DNA from: Dulcicalothrix desertica PCC 7102
GTDB taxonomy: Bacteria; Cyanobacteriota; Cyanobacteriia; Cyanobacteriales; Nostocaceae
Length of the DNA stretch: 64,000 nt
Direction: 5' to 3'
Assembly: GCF_003991905.1 (NCBI RefSeq)
Contig: NZ_RSCL01000005.1
Coordinates: 292,032-356,031 of the forward strand
The position numbers were made by a program, and so were the translations under genes. Positions 34,485-44,691 of this stretch are shown here, in pieces. Each line of letters begins with the position of its first letter. The first letter of the stretch is position 1. The notes beneath the pieces were generated by a model. It saw nothing but the letters and a program-made list of their open reading frames with translations, ran no database searches and was not told where the DNA came from.

Positions 34485-36100
34485 TAAAAGCTTCCTGCTG
34501 TAATCATATCTTGTACCTCGTCCACATCTAGCCAATCACTAGTAATATAAATAACGTGGATAGGATATCCTAGTGCTGTTAATTCATTGAGCAACGCTGG
34601 CATTCGTCCTATTGTTGTCATTTCATCCTGTTGCAATAACATCTTTAGTGTATCCCATAGTACAGGTTGCATTGTGCGAGAAACTTTAAGCAAACCTGTC
34701 CATATCCCACATCTATTTTCTACTGGCATTTCTGGAGCAATCTGTTTGAAATATACATCGGTATAGAATGTTTGCTGAGAATTTGGTAGCGAGTTCATCA
34801 CGTAATCTGGTCTAACTTGATGGGGACGATCGCTCCACTTAGAATCAACTACCACAACTAAATCATGCTTAACTTCTAACAGCATTTGCAAAACATATTT
34901 TTTGTATAAAACATCTCCGTAGCCGATAATCCAATCTTTTTCACCAGCAGTTACATCCGCTAAACCTTTGTATAAAGAGAAAAGTTCACCTGTATTGTCA
35001 TATTCATCATTATCGACATAACGTAAACCAGGTAAATTTACCATGTCTTTTTTATAACCACGAACCACGGTAATATCTTTAATACCTACGGTTTGATAAG
35101 TCTCAACTATCCGTCCAAGGATTGGCTTACCCGATAAATTCAACATGCATTTAGGCAAGTTTAGGGTTAATTCCCCTAGCTCAATTCCCCGTGAAGCTGC
35201 TAAAAGAGTGACGCTAACTGAGTCTGTAACACATGGTAGATAGCGCTTTTCTGCTTCCAGAAGTTCTGTGGCGCCTTGCAAACGAAAGACTTCTGCGACA
35301 CTAACGATTGATTCTTCAACAACAAGAATGTTTTCTGATGCTGCAAGATTAAGAGCCATCTGTTTCATTGCTGTGATGGCAGTACGTAACATTTGGTTTG
35401 CCCAGATAGCAATCGAAAATTTGTAGTCTCGGAAGACGTGGACAGGAGTAGTGTAATACTTAGTTGGCACAATTACCACTGGACAACGGGCGCCCCACTC
35501 TCGTTTAAACTCTAATATTTCCTCTGCTGTTTGCTTTGAACTGTGAATGAGAATACCATCTGCTCCTGCTTGGTGATATTCCTCTGCACGCATTAGAGCT
35601 TCAGGTAAACCCCAACCAGCGATTAATGCTTCCACGCGCGCAATTACTACAAAATCATCATCTGTTTGAGCATCTTTTGCAGCTTTTATTTTGCCACAAA
35701 ATTCTTGAATATCAGCTAAAGGTTGCGCGGCGCCGTTAATGAAGCTGTTAGTTTTTGGAAATAATTTATCTTCAATACATACCCCAGCAATATTACGTTG
35801 CTCTAACTTTTTGACCAGTCGCTGCACATTGTTAAAGTTTCCGTAACCTGTATCCCCATCCAATAGAATTGGTATCGAAGTACAATCAGACATGAACTCA
35901 ATTACCTCCAATACTTGAGTCCAACTTGCTTCATTGTTATCTCGTACACCTAGTTGGGCAGAAATTGACAGCCCACTTGCCCAAATTCCCTTGAAACCAG
36001 CTTCCTCTACTATTTTTGCACTAATAGCATTGTGAGATTCCATTAAAAATTCTAGTGATTCACTTTTAAGTAAATTTTTTAATGCTGTAGTTTTTCGCAT
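34484..36100 (-). CDS. pepM: Phosphoenolpyruvate phosphomutase fused to a nucleotidyltransferase
   Basis: 538 residues. Residues 1-290 form the PepM/isocitrate lyase barrel: DGDTGYGN (D81, D83) and the diagnostic [11 protein letters not shown] (E110-S119, the EDKx5NS phosphonate motif). PepM converts PEP to phosphonopyruvate, the entry step of almost all phosphonate synthesis. Residues about 300-538 are a nucleotidyltransferase-like domain ([40 protein letters not shown]) whose N-terminal LAAGxG loop is altered to [13 protein letters not shown]. Such fusions occur where phosphonates are attached to lipids or glycans. First gene of a minus-strand operon, divergent from the radical SAM gene. 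Confidence 0.93.
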   Translation of the reverse strand: MRKTTALKNLLKSESLEFLMESHNAISAKIVEEAGFKGIWASGLSISAQLGVRDNNEASWTQVLEVIEFMSDCTSIPILLDGDTGYGNFNNVQRLVKKLEQRNIAGVCIEDKLFPKTNSFINGAAQPLADIQEFCGKIKAAKDAQTDDDFVVIARVEALIAGWGLPEALMRAEEYHQAGADGILIHSSKQTAEEILEFKREWGARCPVVIVPTKYYTTPVHVFRDYKFSIAIWANQMLRTAITAMKQMALNLAASENILVVEESIVSVAEVFRLQGATELLEAEKRYLPCVTDSVSVTLLAASRGIELGELTLNLPKCMLNLSGKPILGRIVETYQTVGIKDITVVRGYKKDMVNLPGLRYVDNDEYDNTGELFSLYKGLADVTAGEKDWIIGYGDVLYKKYVLQMLLEVKHDLVVVVDSKWSDRPHQVRPDYVMNSLPNSQQTFYTDVYFKQIAPEMPVENRCGIWTGLLKVSRTMQPVLWDTLKMLLQQDEMTTIGRMPALLNELTALGYPIHVIYITSDWLDVDEVQDMITAGSF

Positions 36101-36564
36101 CGTTAAGCTTATGTGGTTTCCACATTCAGATAAATAATTTTGTAAAAAAGATATTTACATAACCGTATAATTACTCAAAAATATAAGAAATCGCTTCTCC
36201 ATTTAAGTAAACGTAAACACAAGTAATATTGAAATGTTATTTTTTTACATCATAATCATCATTTAGTCGATTTAGCTTCAGTATTATTACTTAGGAAAAA
36301 CTTAAAAAAATTTTATTTGGCAAAGATTTGCACCGCAACCTAATAGTTGTAAGATTAATGTAAATTGGGGAGCAATAAAAAATTAAGTGTTATTACTGAA
36401 GTTTTTAAATCGAGCAAGAAGTTATTGTACTTGGAATAAGAATTGTTGCTTCAAGCATCAATGAATTATGAAAATTATAAAATATTTGTTTTATAAACAA
36501 TTCATATATATTTTAATTGCTTAAATAAATAATTTTTTAAGTTTATATAAATAGGGTTCTATCA
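36101..36564. promoter_or_regulatory. Divergent promoter region of the pepM operon and the radical SAM operon
   Basis: 464 very AT-rich bases without an open frame of note. It must contain the promoters for pepM (leftwards) and for the gene at 36565 (rightwards). It includes the 52-base element at 36248-36299 that recurs at 38174. Confidence 0.6.
36248..36299 (+). promoter_or_regulatory. 52-base shared upstream element, copy 1
   Basis: Aligns without gaps to 38174-38225 with about 41 of 52 identities. Best conserved words are TCATAAT, TCATTTA, AGCTTCAG and ATTATTACTTA. Both copies lie upstream of genes of the same cluster, about 170-320 bases before a start codon. A shared regulator site or small RNA promoter is a reasonable reading; a decayed duplication is the alternative. 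Confidence 0.6.
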
Positions 36565-38136
36565 ATGCGAGCATTACTAATTTATCCGGCGTTTCCGAAA
36601 AGTTTTTGGTCTTTTGAAAAATTTTTAGAATTAGTTTCTCGAAAGGTTTTATTCCCACCTTTGGGCTTGGTGACTGTTGCAGCAATTTTACCTCAAGAGT
36701 GGGAGTTTAAATTGGTAGACTGCAATATAAGAGAAATTACAGAACCAGAATGGGCTTGGGCAGATATTGTGATTATCTCAGCAATGATTGTTCAAAAAGA
36801 AGATTTTTTAGCACAAATAAAAAACGCTAAACTACGGGGTAAACCAGTAGCAGTAGGAGGCCCTTATCCAACTTCAATTCCAGAGGATTCGAGTGTAGCA
36901 GGAGCAGATTATCTCGTTCTTGACGAAGGAGAAATTACTATTGAGATGTTTATTAAAGCCTTAGAAAGTGGAGAAAAATCAGGTGTTTTTCGATCTAATG
37001 GAGAAAAACCTGATGTTACAAAAACACCGATTCCTCGTTACGATTTGCTAGAACTAAATGCTTATCAATACATGTCAATTCAGTTCTCGCGTGGTTGCCC
37101 ATTTCAATGTGAATTTTGTGATATTATAGTGCTTTACGGCCGCAAGCCTCGCACTAAAAACCCAGCACAAGTTTTAGCAGAGTTAGAATACCTTTATAGC
37201 TTGGGTTGGAGAGGCGGTATTTTTATGGTAGATGATAATTTTATTGGCAATAAGCGAAATGTTAAGCTGTTGCTGGAAGAATTAAAAATCTGGCAAGCCA
37301 ATCATGATTATCCTTTTAATTTTTATACAGAGGCTTCTGTTGACTTAGCACAAGACAGTCAGTTGATGGAGTCAATGGTGGAATGTGGCTTTAACACTGT
37401 GTTTTTGGGAATCGAAACACCTGATGCAGAAAGTTTACAGCTAACGAAAAAGTTTCAAAATACACGTTCTTCTTTAGAAGAAGGAATTGATAAAATAACA
37501 CGTGCTGGATTAATTCCAGTAGCTGGATTTATTCTTGGCTTCGATGGCGAAAAACCAGGAGCAGGTTCACGGATTGCCAAATTTATTGAAACAACTGGAA
37601 TTTCTCGTGCCTTTTTTACTTTACTGCAAGCTTTACCAAATACAGCATTATGGCACCGTTTAGAAAAAGAAAATCGTTTGTTAAGCGAAGATGGCAATAT
37701 AAATCAAACGACTTTAACAAACTTTATACCTACGAGACCAATAGAGGAAATTGCACAAGAATATATTGACGCTTTTTGGGAATTATACGATGCTCAAAGC
37801 TATTTGGACAGAACTTATAAATGTTTCAGCAAACTAGGTATTTCTCCTATCGAATTTGGTAATAAAAAGATTAGTATGAGTATGTTGCGAGGATTATTTA
37901 TTATTTTGTGGCGCCAAGGGGTTAAACGTAAAACTCGCTATCGTTTCTGGCACTACCTGTTTTCGATAATTAGGCGCGACCCAAAGCTTTGGACATCATA
38001 TATTACAGTTTGCGGCAGCTACGAACATTTTGCTGAGTATCGCAGTATTGTACGTAAAGAAATTCAAGAAAAGCTTGCTAAAATGACTGTTTCAGAAGAG
38101 CAAAACAGCAAAAAGTTGACAGGAATAAACAAATAA
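36565..38136 (+). CDS. B12-binding radical SAM enzyme with DUF4070 domain
   Basis: 523 residues. N-terminal cobalamin-binding region (VVIISAM...VAVGGPYPTSIPE, about 70-110); the radical SAM cluster motif CxxxCxxC is SRGCPFQCEFCDI (about 179-190); the C-terminal part matches DUF4070 (FIPTRPIEEIAQEYIDAFWELYD). Class B radical SAM enzymes often methylate unactivated carbon or phosphorus; relatives include hopanoid methylase HpnP and many uncharacterised cyanobacterial proteins. In this cluster the likely target is a lipid chain or head group; that is inference. First gene of a seven-gene plus-strand run ending with the exporter. Confidence 0.88.
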   Translation: MRALLIYPAFPKSFWSFEKFLELVSRKVLFPPLGLVTVAAILPQEWEFKLVDCNIREITEPEWAWADIVIISAMIVQKEDFLAQIKNAKLRGKPVAVGGPYPTSIPEDSSVAGADYLVLDEGEITIEMFIKALESGEKSGVFRSNGEKPDVTKTPIPRYDLLELNAYQYMSIQFSRGCPFQCEFCDIIVLYGRKPRTKNPAQVLAELEYLYSLGWRGGIFMVDDNFIGNKRNVKLLLEELKIWQANHDYPFNFYTEASVDLAQDSQLMESMVECGFNTVFLGIETPDAESLQLTKKFQNTRSSLEEGIDKITRAGLIPVAGFILGFDGEKPGAGSRIAKFIETTGISRAFFTLLQALPNTALWHRLEKENRLLSEDGNINQTTLTNFIPTRPIEEIAQEYIDAFWELYDAQSYLDRTYKCFSKLGISPIEFGNKKISMSMLRGLFIILWRQGVKRKTRYRFWHYLFSIIRRDPKLWTSYITVCGSYEHFAEYRSIVRKEIQEKLAKMTVSEEQNSKKLTGINK

Positions 38137-38173
38137 CTATAAAGATGAATGGTTTCATAATATTATGTTCCTA

Positions 38174-38225
38174 AATCATAATAGTCATTTATTTAATCCA
38201 GCTTCAGCATTATTACTTACAAAAG
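38174..38225 (+). promoter_or_regulatory. 52-base shared upstream element, copy 2
   Basis: Second copy of the element at 36248-36299, here in the 253-base spacer between the radical SAM gene and the CDP-alcohol phosphatidyltransferase. It suggests a separate promoter within the run of genes. The remaining spacer is AT-rich with no gene. Confidence 0.6.
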
Positions 38226-38389
38226 ACGTTTAACAAAAAATATATATACGAAATTATAACCAAGTTTTAACATAATATAAAGAAAATGTTGACATTGATT
38301 AATAATCTATATATACATGAAAAGGTAGCAATGCTAACTAGCTAACTAAAAACATTAAAATTATGCAATGATAGTAAAAATAAAGACAA

Positions 38390-39046
38390 ATGATTACTAA
38401 AGAAAACGAAACCGTCATAATTCTTGCTAGCCCTTTTGAACAAAAATTTGATAAATTAGCAACGAAATTGATACCACTAATACCGATGTGGATGACACCG
38501 AATAAAATAACTGTTCTCGGTTTTATTTGCGGTATTGCTGCAGCCATATCATATTACTTAGCTAATTTTCATGAGTTTTGGCTCATTTTAGCAGCAATAT
38601 TTATTTTTTTGCACCTATTGGCAGATAGTTTAGATGGTTCTGTGGCAAGGGAACGTAAATTAACTTCTAAGTGTGGTGATTTTTTAGACAAAATTCTAGA
38701 TGCATTATTTTACTTTGCACTGCCTGTAGGAATTGGTGTCTCATCCTATGCTCATTTTGAAATAGTTATTTTTAGCGCCATAATAACATTACTCCATTAT
38801 TTGTTGCTTCTATTATGGAGTTTAATGAAAAATAAGTGTTTTTTTTCTTTCATTGGCGTATTTGAATATCATTTGATTTTTCTTGTGTTAACAGTTTTAA
38901 CATATTTTTGGCATCACTACTTATTCAAACTAGGTAATTATTCTTTAGGCTGGTTCGACCTAATTTTAATTGTAGTTTTGCCGCTTTCATTTATAGATTT
39001 TTGCATTTCATCTTTTAAACTTTTTAATGAGTTAAAAAATAGCTAA
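38390..39046 (+). CDS. CDP-alcohol phosphatidyltransferase family membrane enzyme
   Basis: 218 residues with about six membrane helices. The full active-site motif Dx2DGx2ARx8Gx3Dx3D is present as DSLDGSVAR, eight residues, then GDFLDKILD. Enzymes of this family join a CMP-activated group and an alcohol to make phospholipids (or CMP-aminoethylphosphonate and diradylglycerol to make phosphonolipids). Its position between the PepM/PntC operon and lipid-chain genes makes head-group attachment the natural role; which half is CMP-activated cannot be read from sequence. It has no GGCGCC site. Confidence 0.92.
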   Translation: MITKENETVIILASPFEQKFDKLATKLIPLIPMWMTPNKITVLGFICGIAAAISYYLANFHEFWLILAAIFIFLHLLADSLDGSVARERKLTSKCGDFLDKILDALFYFALPVGIGVSSYAHFEIVIFSAIITLLHYLLLLLWSLMKNKCFFSFIGVFEYHLIFLVLTVLTYFWHHYLFKLGNYSLGWFDLILIVVLPLSFIDFCISSFKLFNELKNS

Positions 39047-39105
39047 AACCCAATTTCGCACTCCATCTTTAACCAAATTAAAACATCCGTATTAAAGGAA
39101 CGAAA

Positions 39106-40905
39106 ATGACAACCACTCAAAGTAAAACATGCATAGTCATAGGAGCCGGCATATCCGGACTCGTAACAGCAAAAGAGCTAATAGAAGTTGGCATCGACAA
39201 CCTAATTATTCTGGAAAAAAGTCAAGTAATTGGAGGAGTCTGGCAAAAATACTGCTGGGATAGCGCCACCTTAACCTCTTCTAAATGGGTTACTGAATTT
39301 GGGTCTTGCCCAATGCCAGACGAATACCCAGACTTTCTCAAACCAGAGCAAATGATAGAGTACTTACATTCATTTGCAAAATTATTTCACCTCAAAGACC
39401 GCATTCATTGCGGAGTTATTGTACAATCCATCCAAAAAAATCACAATAAACAATACAACATCATAACTAACAAAGGCACCTACAACTGTGATTTTGTAAT
39501 CATCTGTTCTGGAGTACACGGTAAGCCAGACATCCCAGACATACCAGGATTAAAAGATTTTTCGGGTACCGTCATTCATGGAAGCAACTACAAAAAACCA
39601 CAATTATTCCAGGACAAACGAGTACTCTGTATGGGACTTGGCGAGAGTGGTATTGGAATTAGCTCTGAAATCAGCACCGTAGCAGCGCGAACTATCATCT
39701 CCGCCAGTTCCTTTCCCATCGCACCACGAGTATTCCCACATACCGATATTCCCTTTGACCAACTACAATTTTGGCCAATCGGTCAGTATATCAAAGACTA
39801 CCAAGAAATTCTTAATCTCGGCATAAGCTGGTATTATAAAATACCAAAATTTATCCAACCAGCTTATGCAAAATTTCACTTATACTTACGGCTCTTTCCT
39901 CAAGAATGGTTACCAAAAGCAGTTATTCCATACCATTGGCACGCTAAATTCTGGCCTAAAGCTTACCAAGACACCAGTGGAAATCTGACTCGACCAGAAA
40001 ACTCCACAGATGATATTTTATACTTAGTCCACAGCAATAAAATCATCCCAAAAGGTAAGGTAGTAAAATTTGAACAAAACAGAGCGTACTTTAAAGATAG
40101 TAGCTTTGAAGAAATTGATGCAGTAGTAATCAACACTGGCTACAAACCAGGACTACTTTCCATCGAGCTACCAAACAATTGGCAATACCGACACCAGGAG
40201 CTATACAAAGGATGTTTTCACCCAGAAATGCCCAATCTAGCCTTTGTTGGTCTAGTTAGACCAACAGTAGGATCGATACCTGCAATGGCAGAAATGCAAG
40301 CACGTTTCATAGCTCAAGTTCTATCTGACAAAATACAACTTCCTCAGCCACAAAAGCTCAAAAAAATCATTGAAAAAGAGGCTAATAAACACGCTCGCAA
40401 TTGTCCAGCAATGCAAAACCGCTTCCCCAACGTATATTTCTTCGACCATTGGATGGAAGAAATGGCAGAATTAATTGGTTGTCGCCCCAAAATTTGGTGT
40501 CATCTTAGCTCTTGGAATCAACTACAAGCCTACTTATTTGGCGCACCTGAGCCTCTCCGCTTCCGACTGCGCGGACCTGGAAATGTCAAAGATGGCTATG
40601 AACGCTATGCAGCACGTGTTACTAAAACCTATAATACCAACTATAGTTCTCAAGTAAGAAGCGTAGTTCTATTCTTCTTCTTCTATCCTCACGTCCTCAC
40701 CCTGTTACTTGCAGCAATCCTCCTTTGGGGAGTAAAACTTTCCCTGAGTTTCAGTCTCACCATCGCAGCCTTGTTTTGGCTGCTATACATGAATGTAGAC
40801 TTATTCCGGTTAATATTCTGGATACCTAATCTCTTACGCGTGAACCTCATGCTTGCGAAAGTCTTAGTTCAATACAACCATCGCCCTACACATGATGAAA
40901 ACTGA
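39106..40905 (+). CDS. Flavin-containing monooxygenase with C-terminal membrane segment
   Basis: 599 residues. FAD site CIVIGAGISGLVTAKEL at the N-terminus; monooxygenase fingerprint FSGTVIHGSNYKKP (FxGxxxHxxxY); NADPH site MGLGESGIGIS. The last 80 residues contain two strongly hydrophobic stretches (VVLFFFFYPHVLTLLLAAIL and the next one), so the enzyme is anchored in a membrane. AAAGGA precedes ATG 39106. It could hydroxylate or oxidise a lipid chain. It overlaps none of its neighbours and lies 35 bases before the FAAL gene. Confidence 0.88.
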   Translation: MTTTQSKTCIVIGAGISGLVTAKELIEVGIDNLIILEKSQVIGGVWQKYCWDSATLTSSKWVTEFGSCPMPDEYPDFLKPEQMIEYLHSFAKLFHLKDRIHCGVIVQSIQKNHNKQYNIITNKGTYNCDFVIICSGVHGKPDIPDIPGLKDFSGTVIHGSNYKKPQLFQDKRVLCMGLGESGIGISSEISTVAARTIISASSFPIAPRVFPHTDIPFDQLQFWPIGQYIKDYQEILNLGISWYYKIPKFIQPAYAKFHLYLRLFPQEWLPKAVIPYHWHAKFWPKAYQDTSGNLTRPENSTDDILYLVHSNKIIPKGKVVKFEQNRAYFKDSSFEEIDAVVINTGYKPGLLSIELPNNWQYRHQELYKGCFHPEMPNLAFVGLVRPTVGSIPAMAEMQARFIAQVLSDKIQLPQPQKLKKIIEKEANKHARNCPAMQNRFPNVYFFDHWMEEMAELIGCRPKIWCHLSSWNQLQAYLFGAPEPLRFRLRGPGNVKDGYERYAARVTKTYNTNYSSQVRSVVLFFFFYPHVLTLLLAAILLWGVKLSLSFSLTIAALFWLLYMNVDLFRLIFWIPNLLRVNLMLAKVLVQYNHRPTHDEN

Positions 40906-40940
40906 AACTATCTCCAAAATACAATAGACATCTCCTAGAA

Positions 40941-42779
40941 ATGCAAGATATGCTAGACAGTTCAAATTTTATAAATTCGTTAGATAAAATTGATTCTTTA
41001 ATAAAATTACTTAAGTACAGAGCGCAACAAAAACCTGAAAAAATAGTTTATCGATTTCTTTTAAATGGAGAATCTGAAACCTGTAGCTTAACCTATCAAC
41101 AGCTAGATATACAGGCGCAAGCAATCGCAGCACAACTACAAAGAATGGGAGTAAGTGGTAAATGCGCTCTGTTACTATATGCTCCTGGTTTGGAATTTAT
41201 TTCTGCTTTTTTTGGTTGTTTATATGCAGGAGTCATCGCAGTTCCAGCTTATCCACCAAGAGAAAATCAAAATTTAACACGGCTGTTGACAATTGCTAAA
41301 GACTCTCAAGCCGCAATTGTCCTTACAACCGCATCTTTACTACCTAATATAAAAAAGCGTTGGGTAGAAAATTTGGAAATGCCCCCTATATCTTGGCTTG
41401 CAACTGACAGTATTGAGCAAAGCCAGGAGTCGTGTTGCTCTGAACCGTTAATTACTAGTGATACTTTAGCTTTTCTGCAATATACTTCTGGTTCTACAGG
41501 TCAACCGAAGGGTGTAATGGTCAGCCATCAGAATCTTTTACACAACTCGGAACTAATTGAGCAGCGTTTTGAGAATACGTCCAATAGTATTATAGTTTCT
41601 TGGTTGCCTCCTTATCACGATATGGGATTAATTGGCGGAATTTTACAGCCTTTATATGTTGGTGCGTCAATGATTCTAATGCCTCCAGTCGCTTTTTTAC
41701 AAAAGCCTTTTCGTTGGCTGCAAACAATTTCTCAATATAAAGCAACAACTAGCGGCGCCCCTAATTTTGCTTATGAAATGTGTGTGCGTAGAATATCGCC
41801 TGAGCAACAGGAAACTCTTGATTTAAGTTGTTGGGAAGTTGCTTTCAATGGCGCCGAACCAATTCGCTTTGAAGTGTTGGAACAGTTTGTCGAAAAGTTT
41901 GCATCCTGTGGTTTTCGTGCCAACGCATTTTACCCCTGCTACGGTATGGCAGAAGCAACGTTGTTAGTTACAGGAGGTGCAAAAGCAGAAGCTCCTATAA
42001 TTAAGACGGTAATGGCATCGGAACTTGAGCAAAATCGAATAGTGACAACGAGTGAAAGTCAGAAATATAGCCGGACAATTGTAAGTTGCGGTCGTAGTTG
42101 TTATGACCAAAAAGTCATTATCGTAGACCCTGAATTTTTAACCGAATTACCAGCAGGAAAAGTTGGAGAAATTTGGGTAGCAGGAGCATCTGTAACTAGT
42201 GGTTACTGGAATCAACCGGAGAAAACTCAACAAAGTTTTCGAGCTTACTTGACAGATACAAAAGAAGGGCCATTTTTACGGACTGGTGATTTGGGATTTA
42301 TGGAAAACGGTGAGTTGTTCGTTACTGGGCGCCTAAAGAATGTAATTATTATTCGGGGTCGCAACCATTACGCCCAAGACATCGAAAAGACTGTAGAGGA
42401 AAGTGACCCATTTATTAGACCTTATTGTAGTGCTGCATTTGCCGTTGAGATTGAAGGTGTTGAGCGATTGGTAGTTGTGGCTGAAGTTGAGCGTAGATAC
42501 AAAAGGCGCCAGTTAGGTGGAAAGTTCTCTGGAGTAGAGCGTCGTCAGGTAGATATTGAGGCTAATTTTGATTTAGAAACGGATAAACAATTCGATCAAG
42601 AGACAGTTGTCAGTAATATTCAAGAAGCTGTGACGCGCGAGCATGGGTTGCAAATTTATTCTATTTTACTTCTAAAGACTGGTAGCATCCCAAAAACTTC
42701 TAGTGGAAAAATTCAGCACTATGCCTGTCGGGCTGGATTTTTAGATGGAACCTTAAATATTTTAACAACGGGTAGTTAA
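40941..42779 (+). CDS. Fatty acyl-AMP ligase (FAAL), stand-alone
   Basis: 612-residue acyl-adenylating enzyme. Adenylation motif YTSGSTGQPKGVMVSH, FAAL-type SWLPPYHDMGLIGG, FYPCYGMAEATL and FLRTGDLGF are all present. FAALs activate free fatty acids as acyl-AMP and load them onto an ACP. The next two genes encode the matching ACP and a thioester reductase, so this is a split version of the fused protein at 51968-55303. The C-terminal lysine motif SGKIQH is kept, which marks an active ligase. Confidence 0.93.
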   Translation: MQDMLDSSNFINSLDKIDSLIKLLKYRAQQKPEKIVYRFLLNGESETCSLTYQQLDIQAQAIAAQLQRMGVSGKCALLLYAPGLEFISAFFGCLYAGVIAVPAYPPRENQNLTRLLTIAKDSQAAIVLTTASLLPNIKKRWVENLEMPPISWLATDSIEQSQESCCSEPLITSDTLAFLQYTSGSTGQPKGVMVSHQNLLHNSELIEQRFENTSNSIIVSWLPPYHDMGLIGGILQPLYVGASMILMPPVAFLQKPFRWLQTISQYKATTSGAPNFAYEMCVRRISPEQQETLDLSCWEVAFNGAEPIRFEVLEQFVEKFASCGFRANAFYPCYGMAEATLLVTGGAKAEAPIIKTVMASELEQNRIVTTSESQKYSRTIVSCGRSCYDQKVIIVDPEFLTELPAGKVGEIWVAGASVTSGYWNQPEKTQQSFRAYLTDTKEGPFLRTGDLGFMENGELFVTGRLKNVIIIRGRNHYAQDIEKTVEESDPFIRPYCSAAFAVEIEGVERLVVVAEVERRYKRRQLGGKFSGVERRQVDIEANFDLETDKQFDQETVVSNIQEAVTREHGLQIYSILLLKTGSIPKTSSGKIQHYACRAGFLDGTLNILTTGS

Positions 42780-42904
42780 TGTTAAATCAAGCAAATAATC
42801 AAATAAATTCCAACACCTGGAATGATAGATGCCAAAAAGCAGGCGCCGTTATCTAACTAATTTTGTCCAGTAACTAATCACGAGTAAATAATAGAGGTTC
42901 AACA

Positions 42905-43201
42905 ATGAAAATTCAAAACCAAACTACCGAAAGCAATACTAATGCTTCAAGTATTACTACGGAAGATATCCAAGCTTGGTTAGTATCCTACTTGGCAGAA
43001 TTATTAGAAATCAGCCCGGAAAAAATAGATGTAAAAGTAAACTTCGATCGCTATGGCTTAGATTCTTCGGCAGCAATTTCTCTACTTTCTGATTTAAGCG
43101 TTTACATTGGGTGCGACATAGACCCAGACTCTCTTTATCATTATCCTACAATTGAGCGATTAACACGATACTTAGGTGAGTTAGAAGAAATTACTCTATA
43201 A
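42905..43201 (+). CDS. Acyl carrier protein
   Basis: 98 residues with the phosphopantetheine attachment serine in YGLDSSAAISLL. GAGGTTC sits before the ATG as a weak ribosome site. It should receive the acyl group from the FAAL just upstream and present it to the reductase 21 bases downstream. The N-terminal 20 residues are polar and probably a linker. Confidence 0.92.
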   Translation: MKIQNQTTESNTNASSITTEDIQAWLVSYLAELLEISPEKIDVKVNFDRYGLDSSAAISLLSDLSVYIGCDIDPDSLYHYPTIERLTRYLGELEEITL

Positions 43202-43222
43202 CTATAAATATGGTATTATTTT

Positions 43223-44590
43223 ATGAACCAATTACTTGACGAATTATCACAAAAAGGAATTCGGGTATCAGCTAAAGGTGATTCTCTAACCATTCAGGCG
43301 CCAAAAGGAGTAATAACACCTGAAATAAAACAATTGTTACAAATCAATAAAAAAGAAATTTTAAATTCACTCATTGAGCAAAACTCAGAAATAAATTTGC
43401 AAGCAGAAGTATTATTGGAACCTCAGCTTTATCCTCAAAAACAAGTTGTATATCACAATCATCAGCAAGTTGAATCTATTTTTATAACAGGTGTGACTGG
43501 ATTTTTAGGAGCTTTTATACTGCAAGAATTGCTTGACAAAACTCAAGCTAATATATATTGTTTAGTACGTGCTAAATCTCATAAAAAAGCTAATCAAAAA
43601 GTTAAACATAACTTAGACTGTTATGGTTTGTGGGATAATACATATAGTTCTCGAATCATCTGTATACTTGGCGATTTATCTCAACCAAAATTAGGATTAA
43701 CAGAAAACGATTTTAACGATTTAGCACAAAAAATAGATATTATTTACCATAGTGGTGCCTTACTTAATTGGGTTTGTTCTTATGCAGCGCTAAAACCTAT
43801 TAATGTGTTGGGAACACATGAAATAATTAAACTTGCCTGTGAGCAAAAAGTAAAGCCAGTTCATTACATTTCCACACTGGCTGTTTGGGAATCTGCTGCT
43901 TACGCAGGCAAGATAGTATCAGAAGCAGAACCATTAACGCATTGGCAAGGAATAAAATTAGGCTATTCTCAAAGTAAATGGGTTGCAGAAAAATTAATAT
44001 TAGAGGCGCACGAACGCGGATTACCTGTTACTATCTACAGACCACCATTGATTTCTGGGCACAGTCAAACCGGGGCTTGGAATACAGATGATGTAGTCTG
44101 TCGGGTGATTAAAGGCTGTCTTCAAATGGGAAGTATGCCTTCCCTTGATTATCTTTTGAATCTTTCGCCAGTTGACTATGTTTCGCGTGCTATAGTTTGT
44201 CTTTCTCAACAAGAAGAATCGATTGGTCAAATTTTTCATTTAAATAACTTACAACCATTACATTGGGAATCTTTTGTAGATTGGATGCGTAATTTTGGAT
44301 ATAAAATAAATTTGCTTGCTTATGAAAATTGGGCACAAGAGTTAAATACAATTAAATCATGCCATCAAAATCCCTTATCTCCTTTGTTACCTTTCTTCCA
44401 AAAACGTTCATCCAATGGAGATTTGCTTATCCCACAACAATATAATTGTCAAAGAGTACCAAAGTATAGCTGTCAACAAACATTTAATGTGCTTTCTTCT
44501 CAGCAAATAAGTTGCCCTCCAGTCGATAATAAGTTATTAAATAAATATTTTATATATTTTATTAAAAATAATTTTCTATCTACACCTTGA
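43223..44590 (+). CDS. TubC-type docking domain plus thioester reductase
   Basis: 455 residues. Residues 1-50 (LLDELSQKGIRVSAKGDSLT, then APKGVITPEIKQLL) match the TubC N-terminal docking domain of assembly lines. Residues 85-450 are a NAD(P)-dependent thioester reductase: FITGVTGFLGAFIL nucleotide loop, and the catalytic YSQSKWVAEKL. It releases acyl chains from ACP as aldehyde or alcohol. A docking domain on a lone reductase suggests that it is recruited to a partner protein, perhaps one of the FAAL proteins of this cluster. Confidence 0.92.
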   Translation: MNQLLDELSQKGIRVSAKGDSLTIQAPKGVITPEIKQLLQINKKEILNSLIEQNSEINLQAEVLLEPQLYPQKQVVYHNHQQVESIFITGVTGFLGAFILQELLDKTQANIYCLVRAKSHKKANQKVKHNLDCYGLWDNTYSSRIICILGDLSQPKLGLTENDFNDLAQKIDIIYHSGALLNWVCSYAALKPINVLGTHEIIKLACEQKVKPVHYISTLAVWESAAYAGKIVSEAEPLTHWQGIKLGYSQSKWVAEKLILEAHERGLPVTIYRPPLISGHSQTGAWNTDDVVCRVIKGCLQMGSMPSLDYLLNLSPVDYVSRAIVCLSQQEESIGQIFHLNNLQPLHWESFVDWMRNFGYKINLLAYENWAQELNTIKSCHQNPLSPLLPFFQKRSSNGDLLIPQQYNCQRVPKYSCQQTFNVLSSQQISCPPVDNKLLNKYFIYFIKNNFLSTP

Positions 44591-44691
44591 ACAAACAATT
44601 ATTCAAACAAAAACGTTATCAAAGTAATTCTTAATCAACATTCAGGCAACTATTTATATGTGGGCTATTTTTTAGCAGAGACGTTACAAGC

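Noticed and set aside
40475..40657. Second frame inside the flavin monooxygenase gene
   Set aside because: Out-of-frame shadow with no ribosome site; the main frame is conserved throughout.
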